Shown here in pieces: positions 15,524 to 24,486 of a stretch of 33,181 nucleotides of DNA. This DNA is from Bacteroidales bacterium UBA3808 (GTDB lineage: Bacteria; Bacteroidota; Bacteroidia; Bacteroidales; Paludibacteraceae), in contig DFEG01000006.1 of the NCBI GenBank assembly GCA_002369075.1, positions 1 to 33,181 on the forward strand, in the 5' to 3' direction. The notes beneath the pieces are model-generated. The model saw only the letters and a program-made list of their open reading frames with translations. It was not told where the DNA came from and did not search any database. The translations under genes and the position numbers were made by a program. Positions within the stretch are counted from its first letter, which is position 1; each line of letters begins with the position of its first letter.

Positions 15524-16711
15524 TTAAAAACGATGATTTTCAATTTTCCGTACAACAGATAACAGGTAGGAGAAATAGAATAAACGGGGATTGTCGTCTT
15601 CTGCTATTTCCTGAGAGAACCGATGTGCATCGTCCACAGTATCCTGAATAGCCCGGAATTCACGATTATCTGCCACATTATCATCAATGATTACGGTACA
15701 AAGCAAACCGATTGTCATCCCGTGCATAAACGAGAATGCTACGTCCGTAATATGCGGTAATTCATCTTTCGGGTGGAAATGAAGCTGATGCACCGCATAA
15801 TCAAACACATTATTTGCCAACTGCTCACCTGTAATCTCATCCGAATGCTTAAAGGCTGATTGATTTATCGGTATATGGACGCCATATGGAGATTTATTAT
15901 ACCAAATATGGTACATGTTTTTATCATTTACTTTGATATTTTGGTTAGAAATGACCCCCACGTACATATCTATGGAAGTGATAAAACATAGCAACTCGTC
16001 TATATAATTATCCTCAAGGTTTGGCCGTTCTTCAGTCTTATAAGAAGCTGTCATTGTAAGAGGATCTATCGCCTTTAGTCGGTCAAAAATGGTATCAATG
16101 AGCACTTTCGTACGCTGGTTGGATTTGAAAAGTCGGACCTCCAGAACAGACGCTTCCTTCCGGTCGCCATCCATGTCTCTGCGGCTTTTAGAGAGGCTAT
16201 TGACTATCAGCGTTTCGGCATCATACGCACTACTATCCAGCGAATAAAAATGAACTATCTCCTTCACCATCTCTTCCAAATCGACATGTTGAAATGCGGA
16301 TTTAAGTCTGACAAAATCCAGTATAGTTTTAAGTTTCGGGAAAATAGCTGCATTCTCTTTGAATGATTTATTTAGGTCATATACATAGTGGTCCCCCTTT
16401 TTAAGAGTTATCAACTCGGGAATATAACCCCTGTCGTCATGATCGTAGAAAGAATAGCCGTCTATACCGAAATTGTTTTCTCCTGATTGAGAAAAATTGA
16501 GTTCTTGTAACTTGTTTTGGCGTTTCCGTTTTTGCCAATCGACCCATGCTGCATCGATCATCAAGGTAATCATGGCAGTAATGGCAGCAGTAATGCCTTC
16601 AGCCCATTCCGACTGATAATCAAAAAGGAATCGGAAGATGACCAGTAGCACTATGAATATGGCTACGATGATTCCAAATTGATAAATGTAAAAAAGTGTT
16701 TTTTTGTTCAT
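15524..16711 (-). CDS. Two-TM membrane protein of unknown function
   Basis: 395 residues. Two N-terminal membrane helices (about 7-29 and 36-56) precede a charged linker and a large cytosolic domain with no motif I recognise. A His-rich segment HQLHFHPKDELPHITD occurs near the C-terminus (about 308-325), followed by HGMTIGLLCTVIID, which looks like a buried strand. The gene is AT-rich like its downstream neighbour and unlike the genes around the pair. It starts 29 nt after the phosphatase gene. The 2TM-plus-soluble-domain layout is seen in membrane effectors of anti-phage systems, but also elsewhere, so function stays open. Confidence 0.7.
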   Translation of the reverse strand: MNKKTLFYIYQFGIIVAIFIVLLVIFRFLFDYQSEWAEGITAAITAMITLMIDAAWVDWQKRKRQNKLQELNFSQSGENNFGIDGYSFYDHDDRGYIPELITLKKGDHYVYDLNKSFKENAAIFPKLKTILDFVRLKSAFQHVDLEEMVKEIVHFYSLDSSAYDAETLIVNSLSKSRRDMDGDRKEASVLEVRLFKSNQRTKVLIDTIFDRLKAIDPLTMTASYKTEERPNLEDNYIDELLCFITSIDMYVGVISNQNIKVNDKNMYHIWYNKSPYGVHIPINQSAFKHSDEITGEQLANNVFDYAVHQLHFHPKDELPHITDVAFSFMHGMTIGLLCTVIIDDNVADNREFRAIQDTVDDAHRFSQEIAEDDNPRLFYFSYLLSVVRKIENHRF

Positions 16712-16740
16712 GGATTTATGTTTTATTTATGTTACGGCAC

Positions 16741-17268
16741 TTACTCATCTCCTGTTGCTTTTCGGAACTCAAATTCTTGAATATACGATTTTAATATCGC
16801 CTCGCAGGCGGTGTAGATATCCTGATAGGCTTCTTCAAAGTTCCGGGTGTACCAGGGGTCGGAGACATCGCGGCGAAGACCTGCCCACTGCATCATCAGC
16901 GAGGCTTTTTCATCGGTGTCGAAATACTCCATAATATCGTCATATTCCACATGCGCGATGCGGGGCAGATAGGTCAGATTATTGAAATCGGCACAAATAA
17001 CCTTGTCGTAATACGCATATTCCTCGCGGGTGAGTTGGTGCGCCTCATGATGGGCAAAAGGAATACCGTGCTCGCGCAACTTGAGTTTGGCGGGCGGGTA
17101 GATGTCATTGCCGATTTCCTCCGTTGAAACCGCAGCAGATGAGACTTCAAAGCGGTCCTCCACCCCGGCTCTTTTAGCGAGATATTTGAAGATATATTCC
17201 GCCATCGGGGAACGGCATATATTACCGTGGCAGACAAAGATAATCCGTATTTTGCGATTCATTCTCAT
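16741..17268 (-). CDS. Low-molecular-weight protein-tyrosine phosphatase
   Basis: 175 residues. The active-site loop CHGNICRS has nucleophile Cys13 and Arg19. The general acid Asp137 is in SDPWYTRNF. The family removes phosphate from tyrosine, often acting on capsule/exopolysaccharide tyrosine kinases or, in some lineages, on arginine phosphate. The start could be the first or third codon (ATG at 17268 or 17262); the protein is otherwise full length. It follows the triple-AAA+ gene after only 6 nt and so probably shares its transcript. No kinase partner is in the window. Confidence 0.95.
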   Translation of the reverse strand: MRMNRKIRIIFVCHGNICRSPMAEYIFKYLAKRAGVEDRFEVSSAAVSTEEIGNDIYPPAKLKLREHGIPFAHHEAHQLTREEYAYYDKVICADFNNLTYLPRIAHVEYDDIMEYFDTDEKASLMMQWAGLRRDVSDPWYTRNFEEAYQDIYTACEAILKSYIQEFEFRKATGDE

Positions 17269-17274
17269 AAGTAC

Positions 17275-20200
17275 TCAAAATCCGATTTTGGCGGAAGGCA
17301 GTTCCTTCCATTTAATAGACGCAACATCCTCCTGCTTTATCTCCATAGGCATCGGCAATTTATCCGATGAAATCGTCGATTTCTGCACCTGCGTGACGCG
17401 TAATTGTGCAGCCGCCGTGAGGGCGGTACAGATATGCTTGATGGTGCGTGCGTTAGCCAACGGGCTGCGGCTGTCGCAGAGAGCCTGAATGCGGGTGTGC
17501 ACCTCCTGTTTTGCCTCTGCAGAGAGCGAGAAGCCCTGCTTCGCGAGCCGCTGAATCAAAATAGCCATCAGTTCATCCGCCGTGTAGTTGGGGAAATGGA
17601 GGACGGAGGTAGAGATCGGCATGTCTATCGGCTGCTGCGGGAGACGGGTATCATCTACCGCTATCACAAACGCATACGAGCCCGGCATCTCCGCCGTCAG
17701 CGAGGTCAGTTTGCACCGCAGCCACTGCACATCTATATGCGAACCGGCTATGTCATCCAGATCGATGAAGAGCAGTCCCTGTCCGGCTTGCTTCATCGTA
17801 TCCCGCAAGAGACGGTCGATCTCGTATGACGACCATGTGTTCTGCGTACTCTGCGGCAAACGGAGCTGCACCATTCTGTCCGATGAAATGAGATGGAATG
17901 CGTGCAGCAACTGAGCCAAGAGACGGCCTACGGAACTCTTTCCGGTACCGGTAGGTCCGGTGAAAGTCCATTGGAGCGGGATAGTCTTAACGACATCCTC
18001 GCCACTCTGCTGACGGGTGCGCGCAAGAGTGACGACGTTATGGAGCGTACGTTTGATCTCCTCCCGCCCGGTCAGTTCATCCAGTTCACGGAGGGTACGG
18101 GTCACCAACGCTTCGTCTATCGTGTAGTCCGTATCTGCGGCGGACGAAGGTATATCGGAGGCCTCTATCCGTGAGAGGTATTGGGCAGAAGCGGACGCGT
18201 CCTCCGAAGAGAGCACCCGGCGGCTCATGTTCGGGATGATGCGGGTGGAGATGAGCCGTGTGATGAACCGCGCATTGCCGAAATGCTTGCCGTCCCGGGC
18301 GGTTTTCTGCGTGAGCTCGCGGTGGATCAGCTCCTTGAGACGGTCATACGCCTCTTCCGAGAAAGAATAACCGCTGCTCTGCGCCGTACGGAGAGCTATC
18401 TCCATGAGTTCCTGCTCCGTATAATCCTCGAAATGGAAAGTATAGGGGAAACGGGACTGCAGACCCTTGTTGGATTGCAACATTTTCTCCATTTCATCGG
18501 GATAACCGGCAAGAATAATGATCATATCGGTGTTCTCCTTACCGAGTTCATCCAGCAGGCAGTCCAATACCTTCGGTCCGAAATCCCGCTTATCATCCGG
18601 ATCGCCGATCAGGGTATAGGCCTCGTCGATAAAGAGGATATTTCCATGAGCCTGCTGCAATGCCCGTTTGGTATTATCTTCGGTATCGCCTATATACTGA
18701 CCCACCAGTTTTTTGCGGTCCATCTTGATCACCTCTCCGGTCTTGAGAATCCCTATCGATGCATAGATCTCGCCCAACAGTCCGGCTACCGTGGTTTTAC
18801 CCGTTCCCGGATTACCGGTAAAAATCATGTGCAGCGGCGGGATGACAGCTTTGAGTCCGGATTGCTGGCGGAGACGCGCAAAACGCACCAGATTCAAGTG
18901 GGTCTCGATATTATATTTGAGGCTCTTGAGCCCTACTAAGTTATTGAGTTTGGAGATGGAATCGTTGAACCGCCCTATTTGCGGCTGGGGAACGTCCTCG
19001 ACGAGGAGCGTACTGAGTTGGTCCGGGTCAGAGAAAAGTTCCTGGGCACTGTTGACCACCCGCTCGGACATGTGCATCACCATCGTGTCTATGAGGTGCG
19101 TGACATCTGTTGAGGTAACAGACGGGATAGCAGAAAGGTACGATCTCATCGATCTTTTTGCATCTTCCGAGAGTACGAAACCACGGGACTTGGCTTCTTT
19201 CTGGGCAATCTTCATCAGGTGGTCGATATTAAGCGTCGGCAACCGGTATATAGTTCCTATACAAGACTGCAAGTCTGCTGTAGCCAGGAGTTGGGATATA
19301 TGCTCTGGCGAGTCAGCAATCACGACCGCCACATCATCTGCATTCTTCTTGATACAACGCACCAGGGTTCTGACGAACGCTTCCTTGTCTCCCCGCATAT
19401 CCGATACGATCATCGACGCCGCATTCTCTATATAGAGTACGCCGTGAGCGGCATCCGAGAAGAACTCCTCTATCTCCGACGCTCCGTCCCCGTTAAACTT
19501 CCAAGCCGCAGCATCTGTGATCTTGAGAGACCCGTCTCCTATCAGCTCATTGCGGGTATAATAGTCGTAGAGAACATGCGCAAAAGAGGTCTTGCCCGTT
19601 CCCTTTCCGCCCATGACGGCAGCATGGAGATTGATGGGTGCCGGCGGCAAATTCATCGCTATACGGCGGTCATTAAAGATCTTCTGCTTGGTCAGAGACG
19701 CCATCTGCTGATAGACGTCATCCAGCCCCACCAGACGAGAATCCTCCGGAACCGAATACGCGCGGGCAGGCACGATATTGATGTACTGCAGGATTGTCTT
19801 TCCGATATAACTCTTATCCGTCCTGCGCAGACGGAAAGCAAGGTAATACCGCCCGCAATCCAACATCTTCTCATCGTCCCACAGTACACGGAAATCAATA
19901 TACACTTCGTTGGAAACACCTTTGGGGAGAGTAAGCGAAAGCTCATGTTCGTCGGCACTCAAGCGGACAATATCGCCCATTTGATCGCGGTAAAACACAT
20001 AGTACTCAAATATGCACGGAGTCTCCCTGAGTTGCGCTTCCAACAGAACCGCCCACTGGATACATTTGCCTTTTTTCTGGGGATAAGCAGCCTGCTCCGC
20101 CACTCCGTTCTCATGAGGATGATTGTACTTGAGCGTAGTAGCATAGATGATGTCTTTGTCTCCCAATACGCCGCCCGGGTCGCCCCATTCCATTTTTTTC

Positions 20201-20379
20201 TCCCACTCTGTGCGGCTGATGAGGCGGAGGATATGCTCGTCGCCCTCGGGATTATACAGAGCATGGCTGAGATCCTGCATCGCCTCGGACTCTGTCGGTT
20301 CGCCGGAGAGCCGCAGTTCGATCTCATTCGTTGTCCGCGTCTGCTTACAGATTACCTGGCGGGAATAAATCTTTTTCAT
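17275..20379 (-). CDS. Triple-AAA+ ATPase, CbxX/CfxQ (SpoVK-like) type
   Basis: 1034 residues. An N-terminal region of about 215 residues (strand-rich, unassigned) precedes three AAA+ modules. Module 1 has Walker A GGKGTGKT (257-264) but a degraded Walker B (VLYIENA). Module 2 has GNPGTGKT (522-529) and an intact FIDEAY (583-588), with the pore-loop and hallmark phrases of CbxX proteins (KLVGQYIGDTEDNT, AGYPDEM). Module 3 has GPTGTGKS (808-815) and FIDLDD, lacking the catalytic Glu. Only the central module should hydrolyse ATP well. CbxX-type ATPases remodel protein assemblies (RuBisCO activase is one). It is 21 nt downstream of recJ and just before the phosphatase gene; target unknown. Confidence 0.88.
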   Translation of the reverse strand: MKKIYSRQVICKQTRTTNEIELRLSGEPTESEAMQDLSHALYNPEGDEHILRLISRTEWEKKMEWGDPGGVLGDKDIIYATTLKYNHPHENGVAEQAAYPQKKGKCIQWAVLLEAQLRETPCIFEYYVFYRDQMGDIVRLSADEHELSLTLPKGVSNEVYIDFRVLWDDEKMLDCGRYYLAFRLRRTDKSYIGKTILQYINIVPARAYSVPEDSRLVGLDDVYQQMASLTKQKIFNDRRIAMNLPPAPINLHAAVMGGKGTGKTSFAHVLYDYYTRNELIGDGSLKITDAAAWKFNGDGASEIEEFFSDAAHGVLYIENAASMIVSDMRGDKEAFVRTLVRCIKKNADDVAVVIADSPEHISQLLATADLQSCIGTIYRLPTLNIDHLMKIAQKEAKSRGFVLSEDAKRSMRSYLSAIPSVTSTDVTHLIDTMVMHMSERVVNSAQELFSDPDQLSTLLVEDVPQPQIGRFNDSISKLNNLVGLKSLKYNIETHLNLVRFARLRQQSGLKAVIPPLHMIFTGNPGTGKTTVAGLLGEIYASIGILKTGEVIKMDRKKLVGQYIGDTEDNTKRALQQAHGNILFIDEAYTLIGDPDDKRDFGPKVLDCLLDELGKENTDMIIILAGYPDEMEKMLQSNKGLQSRFPYTFHFEDYTEQELMEIALRTAQSSGYSFSEEAYDRLKELIHRELTQKTARDGKHFGNARFITRLISTRIIPNMSRRVLSSEDASASAQYLSRIEASDIPSSAADTDYTIDEALVTRTLRELDELTGREEIKRTLHNVVTLARTRQQSGEDVVKTIPLQWTFTGPTGTGKSSVGRLLAQLLHAFHLISSDRMVQLRLPQSTQNTWSSYEIDRLLRDTMKQAGQGLLFIDLDDIAGSHIDVQWLRCKLTSLTAEMPGSYAFVIAVDDTRLPQQPIDMPISTSVLHFPNYTADELMAILIQRLAKQGFSLSAEAKQEVHTRIQALCDSRSPLANARTIKHICTALTAAAQLRVTQVQKSTISSDKLPMPMEIKQEDVASIKWKELPSAKIGF

Positions 20380-20400
20380 GGTATGGTAGCAATAATCGTA

Positions 20401-22116
20401 TTACGGGTTCAGTTTGATATCCTGGGCGTTCATCTGGAGGGTTGTCCGGCCGCGGAAGGTATTTTCCTCCAGATAGAAGCATACATCCACCGGATTGCCG
20501 TTTTGGAGGTGCGCCGCCTTGTCTCCCTGACCGAAAGCGATGCCGTCCATGGCGACCACACGGTCGGTGAGATCCAGATGGAGGTGTCTGCCCTCGGAGA
20601 CTGCGCGGGTATTCCGGTTGTTGATCAGATGGCGGCAGAGGAAGAGCGGACGTTCGTTTCCGGGACCGAAAGGCTCCAGACACTGCAGGATCTTGTACAT
20701 CTTCCAGTTCATGTCGCTCAGTTCCACCTCCGCCTCTATCTCCAGAGTCGGTCTCTGCTGCGCCGGCGTGATATGGGCAGCCACGTATTCCTCGAACCGG
20801 CGTTTGAACTCCGGCAGGTCTCTCATGTGCATGCTCAAGCCTGCTGCAAACTTATGCCCTCCGAAATTGGTCAGCAGATCGCGGCAGGAGTCTATCGCCG
20901 TATAGATATCGAAATCGCTCACCGAGCGGGCACTGCCGCTGATGATGTCCCCGTCCGAGGCAGTGAGCACTATCGTAGGACGGTAGTAGGTCTCGGTCAG
21001 GCGGCTGGCGGCTATGCCCACCACCCCTTTGTGCCATTCCGGCGAGAAGACAACCGTGGTAAATCTGTCCGCATTCATCGGATCTTTCTCCAATTGGGCG
21101 AGCGCCTCATCGGTCGTCTTGGTATCAAAATCCCGACGGTCCTGATTATAGGAGTCTATCTCTTTGGCGAAGCGCAGTGCTGCTTCTGCATCACCGGTGA
21201 TAAGGAGCCGCACCGCCTCGGCACCGGACTTGATACGTCCGGCGGCGTTGATACGCGGACCTATCTTATAGACTAAATCGCTGATGGTGATGGTCTTGCC
21301 TTCTATCCCCGCCACCTGCTTGATCGCCTGCAGTCCTACGGACGGGAAGGCATTGAGCGCCCGCAAGCCGTAGAAAGCAAGGATGCGGTTCTCGCCCGTG
21401 ACAGGCACTATATCCGAGGCGATGGACATGGCCAGAAGCGGCAGCAACCGGTAAACCTCCTGCATGTCGATGCCGCGCCGCATGGCGTACGCCTGCACCA
21501 GCTTGAAGCCCACGCCGCAGCCGCTCAGCTCCTTGAACGGATAGAGACAGTCCCGGCGTTTCATGTTCAGCACCGCCACGGCGCGCGGGATGGTCTCACC
21601 GGGCGTATGGTGGTCGCAGATGATGAAATCCACCCCGATGGAACCGGCATATTCCATCTTATCGACTGCCTTGATACCGCAGTCGAGCGCGATGACAAGG
21701 GAGCAGCCTTTCTCCTTCGCGGTATCTATTCCCTTGGTCGAGATACCGTAGCCCTCGGTGTAGCGGTCGGGGATGTAATAGACCAGATTGTCGGTCTGGG
21801 TGCGGAGGAACGAGTACATCAGCGCCACTGCCGTCGTACCGTCCACATCGTAATCGCCATAGACCATGATCCGCTCATGGTTGTCGATGGCTTGGCATAG
21901 ACGATCGACCGCCGCTTGCATGTCGCGCATCAGGAAAGGGTCATGGAGACTGTCCAGCGAAGGACGGATATACGCCCTCGCCTGCGCCGCCGTACGGATC
22001 CCGCGACGGGCAAGAATACGCGCTGCCACCGGAGAAATCTCCAGTTCGTCACTCAGTCTCACGGCTGCCGACTGCTCCTCGGGAGTGAGTTCTTTTATTT
22101 GCCAGTTAATATCCAA
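20401..22116 (-). CDS. recJ: Single-stranded-DNA-specific exonuclease RecJ
   Basis: 571 residues, a normal RecJ length. The DHH-family motifs are clear: DYDVDGT (88-94), DCG (145-147), DHH (168-170), and SGCGVGFK, followed by a DHHA1-type region with GGHKFAAGLS. RecJ degrades single-stranded DNA 5' to 3' in recombination and mismatch repair and needs Mn or Mg. The gene starts 17 nt after the nitrilase-family gene and ends 21 nt before the triple-AAA+ gene, on a common strand. Confidence 0.96.
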   Translation of the reverse strand: MDINWQIKELTPEEQSAAVRLSDELEISPVAARILARRGIRTAAQARAYIRPSLDSLHDPFLMRDMQAAVDRLCQAIDNHERIMVYGDYDVDGTTAVALMYSFLRTQTDNLVYYIPDRYTEGYGISTKGIDTAKEKGCSLVIALDCGIKAVDKMEYAGSIGVDFIICDHHTPGETIPRAVAVLNMKRRDCLYPFKELSGCGVGFKLVQAYAMRRGIDMQEVYRLLPLLAMSIASDIVPVTGENRILAFYGLRALNAFPSVGLQAIKQVAGIEGKTITISDLVYKIGPRINAAGRIKSGAEAVRLLITGDAEAALRFAKEIDSYNQDRRDFDTKTTDEALAQLEKDPMNADRFTTVVFSPEWHKGVVGIAASRLTETYYRPTIVLTASDGDIISGSARSVSDFDIYTAIDSCRDLLTNFGGHKFAAGLSMHMRDLPEFKRRFEEYVAAHITPAQQRPTLEIEAEVELSDMNWKMYKILQCLEPFGPGNERPLFLCRHLINNRNTRAVSEGRHLHLDLTDRVVAMDGIAFGQGDKAAHLQNGNPVDVCFYLEENTFRGRTTLQMNAQDIKLNP

Positions 22117-22133
22117 AAGCTGTTCATAATTTG

Positions 22134-22907
22134 TTATCTGACCTCGAAGTCATCGGCGTCCTGCCAGAGCGGCGAAGCGGAACGGTAATGCCGCACCGTT
22201 TCTACGGACAGTTCGACTATACGGGTGCCCTCTTCCGCCTCATTGAAGAGCGCCACTTCCTGCAGCCACGTGTTGTACGCCGCCGAGTGCCCGTTATAGA
22301 CCTCGCCCGTCCCGTCTGTTCCTACCATGTTGACGCCCACCACGAGTGCCTGGTTCTCCGCCGCACGGGCAGGAAGCATGGCGTCCCAGTACTGCACGCG
22401 CACTTTCGGCCAGCAGGCGACACAGACGAGTATATCGTACATGTCCGCAGGGTCCTGACGCAGCCAGACAGGGAAACGCAGGTCGTAGCAGACCGCGAGA
22501 CGGATCTTGGCTCCTTTGTACTCCCACACCTCACGCTGGTCACCGGGCTTGAAGAGCATCGCTTCTCCGCCGTGCTTGTAGAGATGGCGTTTGTCGATAT
22601 AGCGCGGCGGTACATGGGGAGCAAAGAGAAATCCGCGGTTGCGCAGACCGTCCTCCTCACGGATGATGAGACTGCCCATGATGGCTGTATCATGGGTGTC
22701 TGCCATCCGCTGCAACGCAAGACAGGTCGTGCCGCCCCAAGGCTCTGCCAGATCCATGCGGTCGGTACAAAAGCCGGTGGAGAACATCTCCGGCACAACG
22801 GCTATGTCCGCCTGACCTTGAATACGCGCCAACCGCTCGTCCAGCGCCCGCACATTAGCCTGCGGGTCTGCCCATACTATCGGGTATTGTAATAACGCTA
22901 TCCGCAT
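22134..22907 (-). CDS. Nitrilase-family amidase, omega-amidase-like
   Basis: 257 residues. The catalytic Glu-Lys-Cys triad of the carbon-nitrogen hydrolase family is visible: Glu40 (VVPEMFSTGF), Lys106 (IDKRHLYK) and Cys140 (AVCYDLRFPVW). The sequence resembles YafV/Nit2-like omega-amidases, which hydrolyse alpha-ketoglutaramate and alpha-ketosuccinamate, or deaminate glutathione. Cytosolic. It sits 11 nt from floA and 17 nt from recJ. The exact substrate is inferred from family resemblance. Confidence 0.9.
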   Translation of the reverse strand: MRIALLQYPIVWADPQANVRALDERLARIQGQADIAVVPEMFSTGFCTDRMDLAEPWGGTTCLALQRMADTHDTAIMGSLIIREEDGLRNRGFLFAPHVPPRYIDKRHLYKHGGEAMLFKPGDQREVWEYKGAKIRLAVCYDLRFPVWLRQDPADMYDILVCVACWPKVRVQYWDAMLPARAAENQALVVGVNMVGTDGTGEVYNGHSAAYNTWLQEVALFNEAEEGTRIVELSVETVRHYRSASPLWQDADDFEVR

Positions 22908-22918
22908 CCGGGAACCGC

Positions 22919-23899
22919 CTATTTCTTAGCCCCTTTTTTCTCCCCGCCTCCGGCGATGTTCTCACGCATAGCCGTATCGGCTTGTATGTTCTGCATCCGG
23001 TAATAATCCATGATACCGAGGTTGCCGTTGCGGAACGCCTCCGCCATCGCCTGAGGAACCAGTGCCTCAGCCTCAATCACTTTGGCACGCGCCTCCTGGG
23101 CTTTCGCTTTCATCTCCTGTTCGCCGGCAATTGCCATGGCACGACGCTCCTCCGCCTTCGCCTGGGCGATATTCTTGTCCGCCTCGGCCTGGTCCATCTG
23201 CAGCTGCGCACCGATGTTCTTGCCTACGTCAATATCCGCTATATCAATGGAGAGGATTTCAAACGCCGTACCGTCGTCAAGGCCCTTGGAGAGCACGAGT
23301 TTACTGATGGAATCGGGGTTTTCGAGCACCTGCTTGTGACTCTCCGCCGAACCGATGGAGCTGACAATCCCCTCGCCTACGCGGGCAAGGATAGTGTCCT
23401 CGCCGGCACCGCCGACGAGCTGCCGGATGTTCGCACGTACCGTAACACGGGCTTTGGCAATGAGCTGGATACCGTCCTTGGCTACCGCAGCCACGGGGGG
23501 AGTGTCAATCACACGCGGGTTAACCGACATCTGCACCGCCTCGAACACATCGCGACCCGCCAGATCTATCGCCGTAGCCATCTGGAAGGAAAGATCGATA
23601 CCCGCTTTGTTGGCGGAAACGAGGGCATGTACCACGCGCTCGATGTGTCCGCCCGCGAGGTAGTGAGCCTCCAGACCGTCACGCTTCACCTCCGTCAAAC
23701 CGGCTTTGTGCGCCTCGATCATACAGTTCACGATCTTGGCAGGCGGCACCTTACGGATACGCATGAGGAACAGTTGTACCAGACTGATACGTACACCGCT
23801 CACCACCGCGTTGATCCACAGCATGAACGGTACGTAATAGAAGAAAATACATAGCCCGATCGCTATGAGGGAAACCAAAACAACATTCAATACTTCCAT
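22919..23899 (-). CDS. floA: Flotillin-like protein FloA
   Basis: 326 residues. One N-terminal membrane segment (about 5-27) precedes an SPFH domain with the FloA phrases KVPPAKIVNCMIEAHKAG and DLAGRDVFEAVQMSVNP. Next comes the Ala/Glu-rich helical segment (about 240-300) that ends near the C-terminus. FloA scaffolds membrane microdomains and is usually paired with NfeD, which is encoded 61 nt upstream on the same strand. Identity is strong. Confidence 0.95.
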   Translation of the reverse strand: MEVLNVVLVSLIAIGLCIFFYYVPFMLWINAVVSGVRISLVQLFLMRIRKVPPAKIVNCMIEAHKAGLTEVKRDGLEAHYLAGGHIERVVHALVSANKAGIDLSFQMATAIDLAGRDVFEAVQMSVNPRVIDTPPVAAVAKDGIQLIAKARVTVRANIRQLVGGAGEDTILARVGEGIVSSIGSAESHKQVLENPDSISKLVLSKGLDDGTAFEILSIDIADIDVGKNIGAQLQMDQAEADKNIAQAKAEERRAMAIAGEQEMKAKAQEARAKVIEAEALVPQAMAEAFRNGNLGIMDYYRMQNIQADTAMRENIAGGGEKKGAKK

Positions 23900-23950
23900 A
23901 ATTCTTTGTGTATTTTAAATGCATTCAAAATAAGTGAGATTACGACCCAA

Positions 23951-23990
23951 AAGGGGGTGATTACCGGGTGATTTCCGGGTGATTACCGGG
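23951..23990. repeat. 11-nt tandem repeat at the 3' end of the NfeD gene
   Basis: Three tandem units GGGTGATTACC, GGGTGATTTCC and GGGTGATTACC, then a partial GGG. The period is 11, so each unit shifts the reading frame. The repeat codes for the last residues of the NfeD-like protein and forms its stop codon. Gain or loss of a unit would change the C-terminus. Confidence 0.75.
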
Positions 23991-24320
23991 TTCTTCAGCC
24001 GACGTCGCCGGAACATCGTCATGCTTTAACTTGTTCTTGGCCAACTCGACGTGGCTGTCTATCTTGCTGTCCAACGCCATCTTGTCAAGCGCTTTGCTGT
24101 GGAGAAATCCCCAGATAGCAAGCCCCGAGAGGACCAGACACGCACCTAAAGTAACATAACCCGCCATGCGTCCTATCCATAGCCATGCCAACACTACGGC
24201 TGCAACCAGACAACCGAAACCGCCGATGCCCGCAATGCCGAACCCCGGCAATAGGAACATCTCCATTAGTAATAACGCGACGCCCGCGAGCACTAATAAT
24301 ACGACTAAAAAAACGTTCAT
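23961..24320 (-). CDS. NfeD-like membrane protein lacking the C-terminal OB domain
   Basis: 119 residues. Membrane helices lie at about 2-24, 28-50 and 53-73, with a GFGIAGIGGFG motif, as in short NfeD proteins that partner FloA. After the helices comes a 45-residue polar tail ending in an 11-nt tandem repeat. The usual soluble OB-fold domain is missing, and the 61 nt before floA are too short to hold it. The encoded tail is charged and low in complexity. It begins the minus-strand gene run and has a promoter upstream. Confidence 0.8.
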   Translation of the reverse strand: MNVFLVVLLVLAGVALLLMEMFLLPGFGIAGIGGFGCLVAAVVLAWLWIGRMAGYVTLGACLVLSGLAIWGFLHSKALDKMALDSKIDSHVELAKNKLKHDDVPATSAEEPGNHPEITR

Positions 24321-24369
24321 GCAAATGTTTCGATAAAAAAATTAAAACTATTTTTTTTCAAATCGGGTG

Positions 24370-24401
24370 CAAAGATACTAAATATCTTTGATATATGCAA
24401 G
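24370..24401 (-). promoter_or_regulatory. Promoter of the nfeD-floA gene run
   Basis: On the minus strand CTTG (24401-24398), 20 nt, then TATCTTTG (24377-24370), one mismatch to the Bacteroidota consensus. The -7 element is half of a perfect inverted repeat with TATCTTTG on the plus strand (24383-24390). Confidence 0.6.
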
Positions 24402-24415
24402 CGTGAGAAAAAAAA

Positions 24416-24447
24416 TTTGCATAAATAAATTAATTATACTACTTTTG
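24416..24447 (+). promoter_or_regulatory. Promoter of topA
   Basis: TTTG (24416-24419), 20 nt, TACTTTTG (24440-24447): an exact match to the Bacteroidota consensus. Transcription should start near 24453, about 34 nt before the topA ATG. Confidence 0.8.
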
Positions 24448-24486
24448 CGACAAATTTTCGAGGGTACACCCTAATTTAGAATTATT

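Noticed and set aside
19219..21276. Long plus-strand open frame across recJ and the AAA+ gene (685 codons)
   Set aside because: It spans two clear genes on the other strand, with no domain of its own.
24383..24390. TATCTTTG on the plus strand as the topA promoter
   Set aside because: It has no TTTG 19-21 nt upstream, whereas 24416-24447 matches the full consensus closer to the gene.
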